Source: Nymphaea colorata
Lineage: Eukaryota; Streptophyta; Magnoliopsida; Nymphaeales; Nymphaeaceae
DNA length: 64,000 nt
NCBI RefSeq assembly: GCF_008831285.2
Contig: NC_045142.1
Span: forward strand, 18,105,354 to 18,169,353
Reading direction: 5' to 3'
Under the pieces are notes generated by a model. That model was given only the letters and a program-made list of their open reading frames with translations, was not told where the DNA came from and did not search any database. Positions 12,205-25,195 of this stretch are shown here, piece after piece (position 1 is the stretch's first letter; every line of letters begins with the position of its first letter). A program made the translations under genes and the position numbers.

Positions 12205-12420
12205 TTGTAAAAGGTTTATATTTCCTCTTTATTTTTAAAAAATTTGTAAAGTAAAATTGTATTCTATGTACATTGTATATCTCTCCTGCATCGGCTGAAA
12301 GTAATTGCACATAAATTTATTTATTGACACGTCTTTCTTACTGTTTTTCAATCCATAGATGCGATCTAACACTGCTTTAAAACGGAGACGCATTTATTCT
12401 CACAAAGTAATTTCTTTAAA
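12205..12420. repeat. Duplicated block A, copy 2
   Basis: Direct-orientation match to 4630-5060 without its central insertion. It lies between the two protease genes and is followed directly by the (TA)n tract and block B copy 2. Confidence 0.7.
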
Positions 12421-12434
12421 TAAGATAAGTTTGT

Positions 12435-12479
<45 letters not shown>

Positions 12480-12524
12480 TATCCTCTCTCTCTCTTCAGA
12501 TGATGGATAGTGCAGTCGGTTGGA

Positions 12525-12940
12525 TGGGTGGCTTGGTGTAGTCATATCATCTATTGGAATTCTAGATGGTGTTATTCTATGGTATTGACGAGTGTTGATT
12601 TTGATATTATAAATGTCATTATGAAGTCAAAAGTGGATCGGTTTTTATCTTCATTCCTTTAACATATATCCAATGATAACCTGGATGGATTGAATGGTTT
12701 TTATCTTAATTTCTATATTTTCACTTAATATGTACCTTTAACGCCTTTGAAATAGAAACTTATTTGATTCTTATCAAATTTGGTAAATCAAGGTCTAGTA
12801 ATACTTGTTTTCTAATGTGTGTGTGCATATACATATAACTAGACCACATGGGTATGGGGCAAAACCAAACCCATCAAAATTAATTATTTTTCGGCAATCT
12901 AATCAGTGAGTTGGTGAGAAATGTGTATTAAGTTAGTGAC
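12525..12940. repeat. Duplicated block B, copy 2
   Basis: Direct match to 11020-11445, again preceded by a (TA)n tract. Block C copy 2 begins about 50 bases further on. Confidence 0.75.
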
Positions 12941-12989
12941 TTTTTACTTTAATAATATTTTTTTAATACGCAAAAAATGAATGGTTCCA

Positions 12990-13513
12990 AACTTAATTTT
13001 AATATCATTCAAACATTCCAAGAATGTTCTTTTAAAGGCAAAATTAATAAAGACCGTGTTTTTGTAATGTCATCCAAACACTATCATATATATATATATA
13101 TATATTTTATATTGTATTGAAAATTTGATTAAGCTACTTCTTAACTTTGTGAAAAAAATAAATTTTCCTTTTCCGAATTTCCTTTTAGCTCCCTCACTGC
13201 TTAAGGCAAGGGTACATGTCAATATCGTCTCTACTCACAAGTACACTTTTCCTTTAAATAAATTAAATCAATGGTCTGCTCAAGTTTTAACTAAAGTATA
13301 TATTATCAGCCGTCACGTAGACAATCAAAAAGTTTTAATTAAAAACTAGTAAGTCTCTTTTCATATATGGCTGCGGCAGTGGTGGAGATACATGGAGGCT
13401 CGTGTGGGCAGTAGCCCACACCAACCCATTAAGAATTTCATTAAAAGACTTAAATTAAAACATGATAACTCAAAATTACATACTGTGCCCACATCAGACC
13501 TAAATTAGTGTTT
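12990..13513. repeat. Duplicated block C, copy 2 (upstream of the second protease)
   Basis: Direct match to 8770-9275. Here it lies about 1.2 kb upstream of the second protease ATG, whereas copy 1 is about 0.2 kb upstream of the first, so roughly 1 kb (13514-14690) was inserted here or lost there. Confidence 0.8.
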
Positions 13514-14646
13514 TATCAGTGGGATCACCGGGATAAGGGATATTGCGTTTTTATCTTTTTTCCACTTTTTTTTTGTTAATAAAAATTAGGGAACCCACTT
13601 TTTTCTGCATTTGCATCTCAATTACTTTTTTTGCAACAAATATGAAAAATATCTTTAATAGTTAACTCTATGAAAATTGTGCAATTATAGTTAGGGGAAA
13701 TTCATTTATCCAGGATTTGAGATCAGAGTGATCCAAGATATCACTGAGGGGCAACTCACATTTATGATAAGTTGCCCCGCATGTTTGCATCTCAATTAAA
13801 ATTTTATAAAAAAATAACTTCAATGGATAACCTTATAAAAATTGTACAATTACATTTAAGGGGCATTTGTGATTTGAGATGGAAGGTGATCCAAGATATC
13901 GTTGAGATTTACGAATTTAAGATCAGACCCCCTCCATCATAGTTGAAATTTTGGCCACTCCTCACTTTGAAATTCATAAAATGCTCCCATTAAAAATGAA
14001 AAATGAAACTTTCAAAAAAATAAAATAGAAATTATTAATAATATTTAAAAGATTAAAATGTACATACTTTTATTAAAAAAAAATAAAATGCTTTCATTCA
14101 TCTCTTTCTTCTTTTTTTTCAACTCAAACTCAAATCCACACATTTGGATTTGAGCCTGGGATTTAAAATCTCTATCAAATCCCACGCCAACCTCATGAGA
14201 TGAAACATAACGGATGATGCGTCATATAATTAGAGAGAAAGATTACAAATTCAGAATGATCTTACGAAGGAAATAATCTGCATTTACTTTAATAAATATA
14301 ATTAAATGCAATCACGATCAGCCATTTACTTTCAGATTTCCTTCCATATCACTCCAATCCACTCCGGCAGCCGGCCGACGGGCCCGATGACGTCGGAAGG
14401 AATTCCAAATGTTTCCCTCACAATTCCATGCACATGCACGATCCATCTTCTCTTTCCAAAAACTTCGTCAGCCATTATCGTCTCACGAGCCATCTTGAAT
14501 TACGTCAAGATACACAGAATTCCGTTACATTTCCTTCTTCGATCCGTTCATCTCCCGAAGCCATGATTCCCCAATCAACTGCAGTGACTGCTCGTTTTCA
14601 ATGCTTGCCTTAATCGTCATCACGTTTCGAAATGCGCAATCCCCAC

Positions 14647-14654
14647 TATAAATA
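14647..14654 (+). promoter_or_regulatory. TATA box of the second protease gene
   Basis: TATAAATA lies 40 bases upstream of the ATG at 14694, in the sequence cccactataaataacccc. The spacing implies a very short 5' leader of about 10-20 bases. The position fits a plant core promoter; the exact start site is inferred. Confidence 0.6.
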
Positions 14655-14693
14655 ACCCCATTTTCCTTCTTTGACAGCACAGACGTTTCCGCC

Positions 14694-16052
14694 ATGGCCC
14701 CCTTCTTCGCCACCTTCATCACCCTTCTCAGCCTTCTGCAAATTTTCACCACCACCAACTCTGCTAGAGTTGGGATAGTCGCCCCGAAGCGCCATGGCTT
14801 CTCCTTGGACCTCGTTCACCGCGACTCACCTGCCTCTCCTCTGTACGACCCTACCTTCACTCTCACCGACCGCGCCGTGGAGGCCGCGCGGCGGTCCATT
14901 TGGCGCTCCCGCCACTTCGCCTCTAGATTTTCCGGCGGCGTGAGCACCAAAATCTACAGCCCCATGAAATCCGGCAGCGGCGAGTTTCTCATGAAGCTCG
15001 CTCTCGGCACGCCAGCCCGGTTACATTGGGCTATCGCCGACACCGGAAGCGACCTCATCTGGACTCAGTGCCTCCCCTGCGAGTCCTGCACCGGCCGGAA
15101 GATGTCCATGTTCGATCCCCACAAGTCTTCCACATACAAGACCCAGAGCTGCTCCACCTCTTTCTGCGACGACTTGCCGACCGAAGGAAAATACTGCAAC
15201 AACGATCGCCTATGTGGATTCCATTATGTTTATGGTGACAAGTCCTACGCCGACGGCGTCCTCTCCAAGGATACGCTCACCTTCGACACCGGCGTTCATG
15301 GCACCATCAAGTTTCCGTCGACCACCTTCGGCTGTGTTCACGATGAAGCCGGCAACGTCGCCACGGCCGAAGTTTCCGGTCTTGTCGGCCTCGGTGGTGG
15401 CCCTCTGTCCCTCATCTCCCAGATCAGTTCTGCCATTGATAACAAATTCGCTTACTGCCTCATCTCGTATTACGATACCAACTCGACTGGACAGCTGAAG
15501 TTCGGAGCCGGAGCCGAGTTTTCCGGTACCGGAACGGTTCAGCAGACGGAGATGGCGCAAGGTAGCGACCAGGGCACCTTCTACGTGCTCACCCTCGATG
15601 ACGTAAGCGTGGGAGGCAAGAAACTCAACGTGAAGTTTGATGCCGCGAGGCCGACGGCGCTCGGGGATGCGAAGTCGATCATCATAGACTCGGGCACCAC
15701 TCTGACGCTGCTGAGCAACGAGGCGTACAATCCGGTGGAGAGTGCGGTGGCCAGCGCCGTGGAGTTCGAGAAGGTCGAACCGGTGGAGGGCTTCAGCCTG
15801 TGTTACCACGTCAAGTCGTTCGACCTCCAGGGTTTCCCGTCTGTGACGTTCCATTTTGCCGGTGCCGACTGGGAACTGCCGCCGGAAAACGCCTTCCTGC
15901 CGGTGGCGGAGGGAGTCGTGTGCTTGGCTATTGTACCATCGAACATGGGAATTGCGATCTTCGGGAACGTGGCTCAGCAGAACTTCCATGTTGAGTATGA
16001 CCTGGGGAAGGGCGTGCTCTCTTTTGTTCCTACTGATTGTACCCGGCTTTAG
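14694..16052 (+). CDS. CDR1/nepenthesin-like secreted aspartyl protease, catalytic residues intact
   Basis: Intronless frame of 452 residues, A1B pepsin-like fold. Order of features: signal peptide about 1-23; prosegment with FSLDLVHRDSPASPLY, diagnostic for the CDR1 branch; first active site ADTGSDLIWTQC (D116); nepenthesin-type cysteine insert (CLPCESC...FDPHKSSTY); flap YVYGDKSYADG; FGC; second active site IIDSGTTLTLL (D332); C-terminal FGNVAQQNFHVEYDL and a final Cys. All catalytic elements are present, so an active endopeptidase in the apoplast or secretory pathway is expected. Arabidopsis CDR1 acts in disease-resistance signalling, but a role here is only inference. It is the tandem partner of the gene at 9484, same strand, 3.9 kb downstream, and both start in the context gccATGGcc. 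Codons are GC-rich compared with the AT-rich surroundings. Confidence 0.95.
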   Translation: MAPFFATFITLLSLLQIFTTTNSARVGIVAPKRHGFSLDLVHRDSPASPLYDPTFTLTDRAVEAARRSIWRSRHFASRFSGGVSTKIYSPMKSGSGEFLMKLALGTPARLHWAIADTGSDLIWTQCLPCESCTGRKMSMFDPHKSSTYKTQSCSTSFCDDLPTEGKYCNNDRLCGFHYVYGDKSYADGVLSKDTLTFDTGVHGTIKFPSTTFGCVHDEAGNVATAEVSGLVGLGGGPLSLISQISSAIDNKFAYCLISYYDTNSTGQLKFGAGAEFSGTGTVQQTEMAQGSDQGTFYVLTLDDVSVGGKKLNVKFDAARPTALGDAKSIIIDSGTTLTLLSNEAYNPVESAVASAVEFEKVEPVEGFSLCYHVKSFDLQGFPSVTFHFAGADWELPPENAFLPVAEGVVCLAIVPSNMGIAIFGNVAQQNFHVEYDLGKGVLSFVPTDCTRL

Positions 16053-17256
16053 GGACGCTGTGTTCCTTCTTTTCTAGCTATTAAGCTTGTCCCGCAGTTT
16101 ATATTAGTTATGCATAGGTATGCTTAGTGTTCATAAGTCCCGGTTGCACTTGGAATTTCTGGATCAGATTCGAATTGAATGTACTCCTTGCCATATCCGA
16201 TTTGTCAAATTTTATATATTCAAATAGTTCACTGATAATCCACAAACGCATAACATTCTTTATCAAAGATAAGCAGCCTGCCCTTGCAGAGAGAAAGAGA
16301 GAGAGATTGAACGATTGATGGCTGAATCGGAGATAAAAGAGGCCAACGTCCTAAGCTGCTTCAACATCAAAAATGGTAGCGGTCTTGTCTGAGTTGGATA
16401 TGAAAGAGGTCCAAAGTCTTCCTCATTCCCTTGTAAGTCGGGCTGCTTCGATGGCAGCAATCCAACTTAAGTATGAGCTGACAGCAATCCTTCAACTTTC
16501 AGAAATGAGCCTCGACGCAAAGGTATAACACCAACAAGAATCAGACTAGTTTCTTCACACACACCCCTAAGCCAAACCAACTACTAAGGAAAAAAAATCA
16601 CTGAAAACGCGAACAAATGCTCCATCATGAAAAGATTCATCACGATCATGCAGAAAGCTACAAAGAACCTACTTCATATTTTCAAATATCTAAATCGAAC
16701 CCACATTCAACAAAAAGCAGTTCAATGCTTCTAAATTCGTCTTGACCAGCGTCTTGTTCCAGTTGAACTTGTAGAGCTTGGCCACTAGAATAAGCCATTG
16801 TTTGTTAGGAGGAATATGCTATTCTCAAAACACACGTTTCCGTAACACATGTTTCAAAAATATCACATTTTTCTTCAAGAAATATTATTGTGGACGTAGT
16901 TGGATATAATTACACCATGTATAAAAAAACATGATGTTTTTAAAATATATATTTGTGGAAACATGTTTTCCAATAACACAATGTTCTTTCTTGCTAATAC
17001 TTCGTCTATGATGGATGCATTTTTGTGAGACTATGGTCAACATTGACACATGTATAACCCAATGAACATATTCGTGGAAATTGCCAATTGCTTCCCTAAA
17101 ACCATAAAAAATCATTTATTCTTACATTTAAAAAAATTAAGGAAGCTGACAAGTAGAAAAATTTTAAAGAACATAAATTGAAAGAACTAGGAACTGGAAA
17201 AAACAGATATCTAAAGAAAAGCATTTTTAGAAGGAAAATATGGCATTCCTTCGGGA
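16053..17256. other. Convergent spacer between the second protease and the prenyl synthase
   Basis: The two neighbours are transcribed toward each other. No further gene is seen. It holds a short GA-rich stretch (16290-16310) and AT-rich sequence that must include both 3' UTRs. No unambiguous polyadenylation signal pair could be assigned by eye. Confidence 0.6.
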
Positions 17257-19512
17257 TTATTTTGTCCTAGTAATGACACGCTGCGTGAGTTCAACCAATG
17301 CCCGTCTTGACATCCGCATGTTTTCATCATCAGTTGCAGGAAAGGATTCAACGGCAGCAGCGGCAAGGTTGGCATGCTTGGCTGCTAGGTCTCTTGCCCT
17401 TTGTATTCCTTGGCTTTTGCCAAGGTAGTCGAGTGCCTGCAGATTTGGCCAGCAAAAGAATCAGTTCATGATAAGAAAAAGATTGGTTCTAGGAGATCTG
17501 GACAAATACTTCATAAAGCTGCAGTAAAGAAGATAACCTATTTCGGCAAGCAAAGAAGGACAACTAAAGAAAGTCTTTTCAAAGGAGGAAAAAAACCACA
17601 CTGAACAGTCATGAAAGAACAGACTCACAAATTATCCATTGATTGCTATATCTAACCAACAAAAGTCAGACGCAATTGCATGATTCATTTGCATGACAGT
17701 AGGATTTCATTAAGATGTTTTAAATTAAGACTAGGTGTTAAAGTCAATAAGCTGAGAAGGCGCAAACTTTGTTGCTCACGTCAATGCCTTCCCTGCTTCC
17801 ATCCTCAGATTAAACATCCAGGGGACTGGAAACCGTCTGAAAGAAAAACTTTTTCTTGAAAGTTGTTTCTTGACATTGTTTCCTTTTCACAACAAAGAGC
17901 AACCATATAATTTTAAAACCTTTTCCCCTTTTTTGCAGTGTTTTGGTTGTCATATGCTCTAGATATGTGTATTATTACTCATTTTTACTTGTTTCATATT
18001 TTAACAGGGAGAGAATCCCACCCAAAAAGAACATAGTGACCATTATTATCCATAATTTCTTACACCTTTAGCACAACTTGTGAAATGGGATCAGTTAAGA
18101 CAATTAGCCAATGCTTCTGAAATGATCGCTTTTTGCTGAAAGGTCCTGCAACAGATTCAGATCGTCAGTTTAATCAGACCTATCTTCTGCTTTTCATATA
18201 CCGGGTCCAGAGCACCCCTGTAATAGTTGGATGAACCTCATAGCAAACATGATATGAAATCAACAAGATCCAACCATACTTATATATGGATTTGAAGTTC
18301 CATTGTACTACTTCATACTCTTCCATGGAAACCTCCCCATGCATATAAAAGCTAAAAAATCGTTAAGCCAACAAAAACATTACTTTTGTACACATTCTTA
18401 AGGAATACGGATCATTCAGTTGGGCCCATGCAATTACTGTATTTTTTCACTTCTTGAAGTATTTTGGAATATTAATATTGTGTGAATTTCTCCATAGTAG
18501 AAACAAAGGAGAATCATATTTCAAATGACACAGTATGGATGTCCCTCTATGTCACACGGATACGGCAGAATGGTTCAAGTACCGGCGTCGACACGCCGAC
18601 ACGGGGATCCCGACACGGCGATACGGCTGGATACGTTTTGGATCGGGTCTGGGTCAGACCCGATCCAAACCACTTTTATAACCGATTTTTTAACCCATTT
18701 TGTTTTACGCATTAACACTTACCCTCGATCGTCGACCTTCCTTTACCCTCGACGGCTTCCGCGGCAGGCTGGCAGCACAGTTCGGCAATGGCGGGCGACG
18801 GCGACGACCTCCGGCGACTTCCGGTGGCGTCCGGCGGCAGCCGGCGACAGACAGGTAAGTGTTTCTTTTGTCTATTATTTTCGATATTAGAAGTTAGGGT
18901 TTCAACTTTTATTTGGGGATTTTTTAGATTGGGTATTTCTTGCCGATTTTGGGATGTTTTCGGTTTAGAATCATATTCTTCAATGCTATGTGTGATGTTT
19001 TATTTCACTGTTTCATAAATTTTATGTTCATTATACGTTTTTTCCATCTTTTTTTTATGTTTAATGTATATTGGGCATTTCTTGCCGATTTGGGGATGTT
19101 TTGGTTTGAAGATTGGACGGTTTAGAATCATATTTTTCATCTTATGTGCGATGTTTTATTTCACTGTTTCATAAATTTTATGTTCATTATACGTTTTTTC
19201 CATCTTTTTATCATTTTTATTTTTTTTGAATTTAATATTCGCCGTGTCCGTGTATCCTAAAATTTTGAAACTTGCCGTATCCCCGTACCCGTACCCGTAC
19301 CCACAGGATACCCGTACCCGTATCCGTGTGACATAGATGTCCCTCAACGAGATACCCTATGGATCCTTTCCAACCAAAATTGAACAATAAAGAAAAATAT
19401 TTGATGTGAGGGATGCAACGAACATGGATAAAAGGATAAATCAAAGGGAACAATTGAAAGTAAGACTGTACCTCCAAAATCTTGGACAGCACGTGAGCGT
19501 GTGTCTATCACT

Positions 19513-19557
<45 letters not shown>

Positions 19558-19665
19558 GGAGAGTGTGCGTAACCCAGTAGCACTTGCTATGCAGTTTCCT
19601 AATGTAACCATGTAACTGGATTTTACATTTCCCAAAAATGTAGTATGAGGAAATGATACTTTCCA

Positions 19666-19721
<56 letters not shown>

Positions 19722-20175
19722 GACTGGCTCTGCAGTTTCCAAATCTATCCATATTACATTTTCAAAAATGCAGGAAATAGGAATGAATAAATTATGATTT
19801 GCTAATGTGTGTGTGTGTGTGTACAGAACTTAGATCATGACAACTATTGTTTGGGACAGCTCAAACAACTCTCTCTCAACATGAATAATTATTTTTTCAG
19901 CTTTTAATGAGGAGACAGAAACTGTTGTTTGAATTGCTCAATAGTTGGATACATATATTGGGACTCTTGGTTGTGAAAAGTATCAAATAGTATCAACTGT
20001 GCCAACCAACCATCAACTGTAAACAGTGGATGCATGTATTTGAGACGTCCTCAACAAAAAAGAATTCTTCACTTTCTTCGTTTCTTCTTATCAAGTGGGG
20101 TAGGATTGGTTCACACAGTTAACACTATTAAATAGCTGTTACATACAATCTAAAAACTATATAATTATAATTATA

Positions 20176-20231
<56 letters not shown>

Positions 20232-23200
20232 AAGAGAGAAGGGATTAATCTTAGATACAGAACTTTCTTAGGATATTCTAGGATCTCCTATAAAGCTTAA
20301 AGTTGACACATAAAAAATACTGAAAAAATATAAATAAGAATGATAGGATTCGATAGTCTTTAATTGAAAATATACAACTTCAGTACAAATAATCAGAAAT
20401 AAAGTTCTAGAAGAGTAACATGTATATAGAAGATAATGGAAATATACAAATGACTGAATAGACACTTGCCATATGGTAGATGCTATTTAAGGAGATAGAA
20501 AAGAAGACAAAATGTAATACACTTACGATATCAACATTTGCAGCATCTTCAAACCCTCTATCAACAACAGCACGTAGCTGAGGGAACTCTTCCAAAGCAA
20601 ATAACATTGGAGCAGTCACTATCCCCTGCAATTCAATCAAATCAAGTAATTTTTTAATTTTGTACATTCAACTTCAACCATACCGGCATAGATAACTAGT
20701 AGACATGCATTGTTGACATCTGAATAAACCACTCCAGCCCGAGAACATGACCATGGTAGATGCACCTTATAACAGCCAGGTCAGGCCTACTCTTATTTCC
20801 AGGGCTTACTCAAAGTTGGCCAGGGTAACATAGTCGCCTCCTTTTACAGTTATTTAACTCTTAACAACTATGAGTATCAAGACCGCTCACTTACCTAGCA
20901 TTCAATATCCAAGAAACCAACGGTAGCATTAAGAAAAAAAAATCATGTTCTGATTGGACAAAATTACATTATTTTTTCTAGTTTTATCCTGAATATTTTC
21001 CTTGAAAAAGGTACAAGCGTGACCTGATTTCATGTGTAAAATTGCAAAAGAAAATCCAAAATCAGAAAGCAACGTGGCAAGTAGAAAAAGGTATGACGTG
21101 GAGCACAAGAAGATTTATTTTAACTAAGGAAACATTAAAGAAGTGGTGATGTTCTTGAGCGCCTTCATGGTTGCTTAGTTTGAAACTGGGATGACATGAT
21201 GTGGCGTCTCATGGAAAACTCAAGCCTGTGTCCAAAAGTTCAATCTTGGACTTAAATGCCAAAATTGATTTCTTTAATAACATTTTCTAAAATGACAAGT
21301 CTGCATCTGAATCTATAACAATTATTTTCATTTTTGCATAAAACTTGTGAATTTTTCCCTTACATTTACTTACATGGAATATTTATGATAGTTCAATAAT
21401 AACATTTTAGTAAAGAATTATGATGGTAAAGTAACTCTCACGCCACAGAACATGCCCTTGTGGTACACTTGGTACTTGGAATAAGGTGTCTCCAAGATAA
21501 GATCTGATCGGCCTAAGCACGTCTATACTCACATCAGTCAAATGTGGTGACTTTTACTTGAGTAAGTGATCCCTGACTCTCTTTTACATTTCTAACATGA
21601 AGATACTGCACCCAGAACAGAGACTTGGTTAACATCCAGCAGCATAACCATTGGATACCCGTGTACCAAGGCCTATGCCTGCTTAGGCATGTGCAAAGAG
21701 TGGGGAACACCATATTGAACTTTGACTGTTTTTTAACTGCCAAAGCCTCATCCACTACACGAACCCCCTTGGGGGCTAGATCTCCCATCTCTTCTTCCAC
21801 ATTAAAAAATCAATTAAAAACGTCTCATGACTAATCTAAGTTGAGAAAAACACGAGGCGCAGCCTAGAGCATCAGTTATGCCTAGAGCCAAGGCAGGGCT
21901 AGATGGGCCTGGGAGCATTAAGGTCCAAAACGAGTAAATCAATAAAATAAATCTAAGTTGAAAAAAATAACATTTCTCCATTAAAAATATGTACATTTGT
22001 CAACTTATATCCATAAAATAATTAAATTCACGATAAAACCAACACATAAACATTCCATGACATGATAATAAGCATATTGGAAGTTTGAAAGAGTAAATCC
22101 AACCAAAAAACGAAACAATTAAACTTAATTATCATAAAGAAAGCCAGTTTACAATTTAACGTCATTTGCTTTGCAATGTTATACAGCATGGAAATTCTTC
22201 TAATTTCCTAAACAGCAACTAATAGATCTTCAATTCTAATTTCTAAAATCTAAAAGCCTAAACTACGTCTGAAATTACTAATCTAATTTAAGTAAAAGCA
22301 AAAAGAAACATGAATCCTCACACAATCACAGCTTCTAGTAAACATCATTTGTGATAAACATTCTGTTATTATATGAAAAGAAGTTAAAATCTAAAACAAC
22401 AGACGAATGTTCAAAGCATAACAGTATATGAACTATAACTGTAAGTCTGTAACTATAGACATACATATATTTTTTAATGCAAAATCACATAAAAAAGAAC
22501 AAGGGAAAGAAAATCTGCATAGAAATAGAAGAAACGATTTAAGATCACATAAGAAGAAAAGGAGGAAAAAGGGTCTCCCTCAAACAACAACATGAGAGAG
22601 AAATAAGAAGAAAAACAGGTTAAAAATTCAGTTGTTGAAGAGAAAAGTCCAGGCTGTTGAATGTCTAGGCAAGCCTATGCATTTCTAATAGTATGTTGCC
22701 TAGGCAACAAGCCAATCCTGCGGTTTATCCTAGGTTATCTTAAATCCAATGTCGCCCATTAAGTCAAGATAAAAGTATTCTTCTATTCTATGTGTCGACT
22801 GTTGAGCTCTCCTTATTCCTCTCTTTTTTTCTCTCAAAAAAGCCATAGCTACTTTGTGTTTTGGGGCTTCAAGGACCAAAAAAAAGTATTTTAAAACCCA
22901 AAAAATGGCAAACTTGATGAAGGGTAACTGTTCTACTTTGTCCATTAACCACTAACAAAAACTTAGGTGCCATCGCAATACTGGAATGCAGGTATGCTAT
23001 TGATTACTGCTAAAACTTTACATGTGGTTTTACAAAGTAGCCACAAATATTTTACCAGGTTCACATAAGAACATAGACAGCATATCTTTAACACAAATAT
23101 ATCTGTACTACAATGATCAAGCTCTTTATTGTGTGTGAATCTCACTTAATTTATTAAATTTAGTACCCATCCTTCTGACGAGTCATCTATTCATTCTTAA

Positions 23201-24993
23201 AATAAAACCAAGATCGAGTTCAAAAAAGAGTTTCTTTAGTTAAATAAATGCATTCAAGTATCATTCAACTTGGATTTTTTTTTTTTTTTGTGACAGGTGA
23301 TTTCATGATTCCATTTTCCCAAAAAGTAATTGAAGAGAATTTTCAACATCTAATTCCAGCAACAAATGAAAGGAAATGAAATGGATTTGTAGAACAGTAA
23401 AAGGTTCATAGACCACAGAATTCAGAAAACACATTTGCACATATCGAACCCCACTAAGTTTGCATTAACCATGGTCAATTTCTTTTCGCATTTAATCATG
23501 CATTAACATTCATACACAATAAATCAGATCTTGGTATAGTCCATTAAAATTGTTAAAAACATTAAACGATAGATGAATAAATTACACAGGTACATAGTTA
23601 GGAACTTATAACAGCTAATTTTGCACACTTTTTTGTAACTCTAGTACCTATCAGTCAAAAAGGCACAAGTTCGCACTAATGTCTGAGTTCTTCCTCAAAA
23701 AACAGCATAGAATAAGTGGCTTCTACACAGGTACGCAAACTTATGGGTAGGCGGCAACTTTTTTGACAGCATGCCATATGCTTTTAGGAATATTATGCAG
23801 CACCTAGAGGAAGGTCTTTGCCACTCAGAAACAGGTATATGGTCATCAGTTAAGAAGAGTTTTTGGAATACAGGATCGAATATCAATAAATTATGCACAA
23901 CCTTGAATTTAACACAGACATGCATAAATTGAATATCAATATCAACTATATGCACCTAAATATATAGCTCTGATCGAAGCATTGACCACCTTTTACTCTG
24001 AGTAGAAAATATGGGAATCTAACAATGAATTGTATCAATCTGAATGTGAACACAAGTTATGCATCCATTTGGACGTTAGCACAAGTTAGTTATAAAGTAT
24101 AAACTTAATAGTTACTACCGATAGGCGATATCAATTACGTGCTTATGAAATATAAAGTTGATACACTAGTCAAAATATCAACCACCTTTTACTTCGTCAC
24201 TAAAATATGGGAATCTAACAATAAAGAGAACAGAACGAGAAACGACTAACATGGCGAATGTCAGACAGAGAACCCTTCCCAAGGGAAGAAGATGTGCCAG
24301 TGAAGTCAAGAACATCATCAATCAACTGAAATGCTAATCCCTGAAAAACCAAAATTATTAACAAAGAATTATCAAACTTATAAGGAACAGAAAAGGAAGA
24401 ATGCAAGAAAAAATTTATTAGACTAACATTTTTGTACTTTATTACTGGACATGGTGTACATTGGGGTAGTCATATGGTGACAACTAAAACAACTTCCTAC
24501 AAAAAATAGATCTATGGTCTTAAAATTATTTATATTCGATAAATTGGGGAAAGGTAGATTGAACAGCCATTAAGAAATCAGAGCAGCATCAGAGCAGAAA
24601 GTTTGTTCCGACTTCCAGTGCACAATCTAAATTAGATGATGCTACAATATAGACACATCAAAGCATTTCTGAAAACCCAATCAGGCACAGTTGAATCAGC
24701 ACTGGCCTAGAATGGCATGTATCCAAAAGCTTTTCAGTTTGTTGATGAGTCTTTTCCAACTCCTGTGTTATTAATTCGCAAAACTGGTCACGCTAGGTTA
24801 AATTAAAACTGCTGTTTTTTAAGAAGTTGAATTGCTTCTCAACATTTATTAATATTTCAGCTACTATGCATAGCATGATAGAAGATATCACACATCCTCA
24901 TGTATCAACTTGACAAATACCCTATATGTTTGTGCATAGGAAAACTTTATCCTGACTTCTAACCATTCTCGTACTCTTGCTTTAGAGTCTTAT

Positions 24994-25032
<39 letters not shown>

Positions 25033-25160
25033 TGAGAGAGTTCCTGACATCTCATTTAATTGATCGCATTTTTTTCGAAAAAAACGCGTGTGCGTGCATG
25101 CGTGCGTGCGTGCGTGTGTGTGTGTGTGAGAGAGAGAGAGCTCAGATGATGTTACATACC

Positions 25161-25195
<35 letters not shown>

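Larger units (their letters stand above)
10804..14693. other. Spacer between the tandem proteases
   Basis: No gene. Contents in order: (TA)n 10832-10892; block B copy 1; a fragment ending ggctctgcccctg near 11520-11535, related to the AGGGGTGGAGCC transposon family; a GGGCC-rich repeat piece at 11955-12110; block A copy 2; (TA)n 12438-12477; blocks B and C copy 2; and at 13690-13930 two similar stretches containing gtgatccaagatatc, an imperfect internal duplication. The proximal promoter of the second protease occupies the last few hundred bases. Confidence 0.7.

Noticed and set aside
15210-15989. 259-codon open frame on the - strand
   Set aside because: Antisense shadow of the GC-rich second protease; Arg/His/Glu-rich with no family resemblance.
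19441-19752. Thr/His-rich 103-codon - strand frame
   Set aside because: Translation of (TG)n microsatellites.
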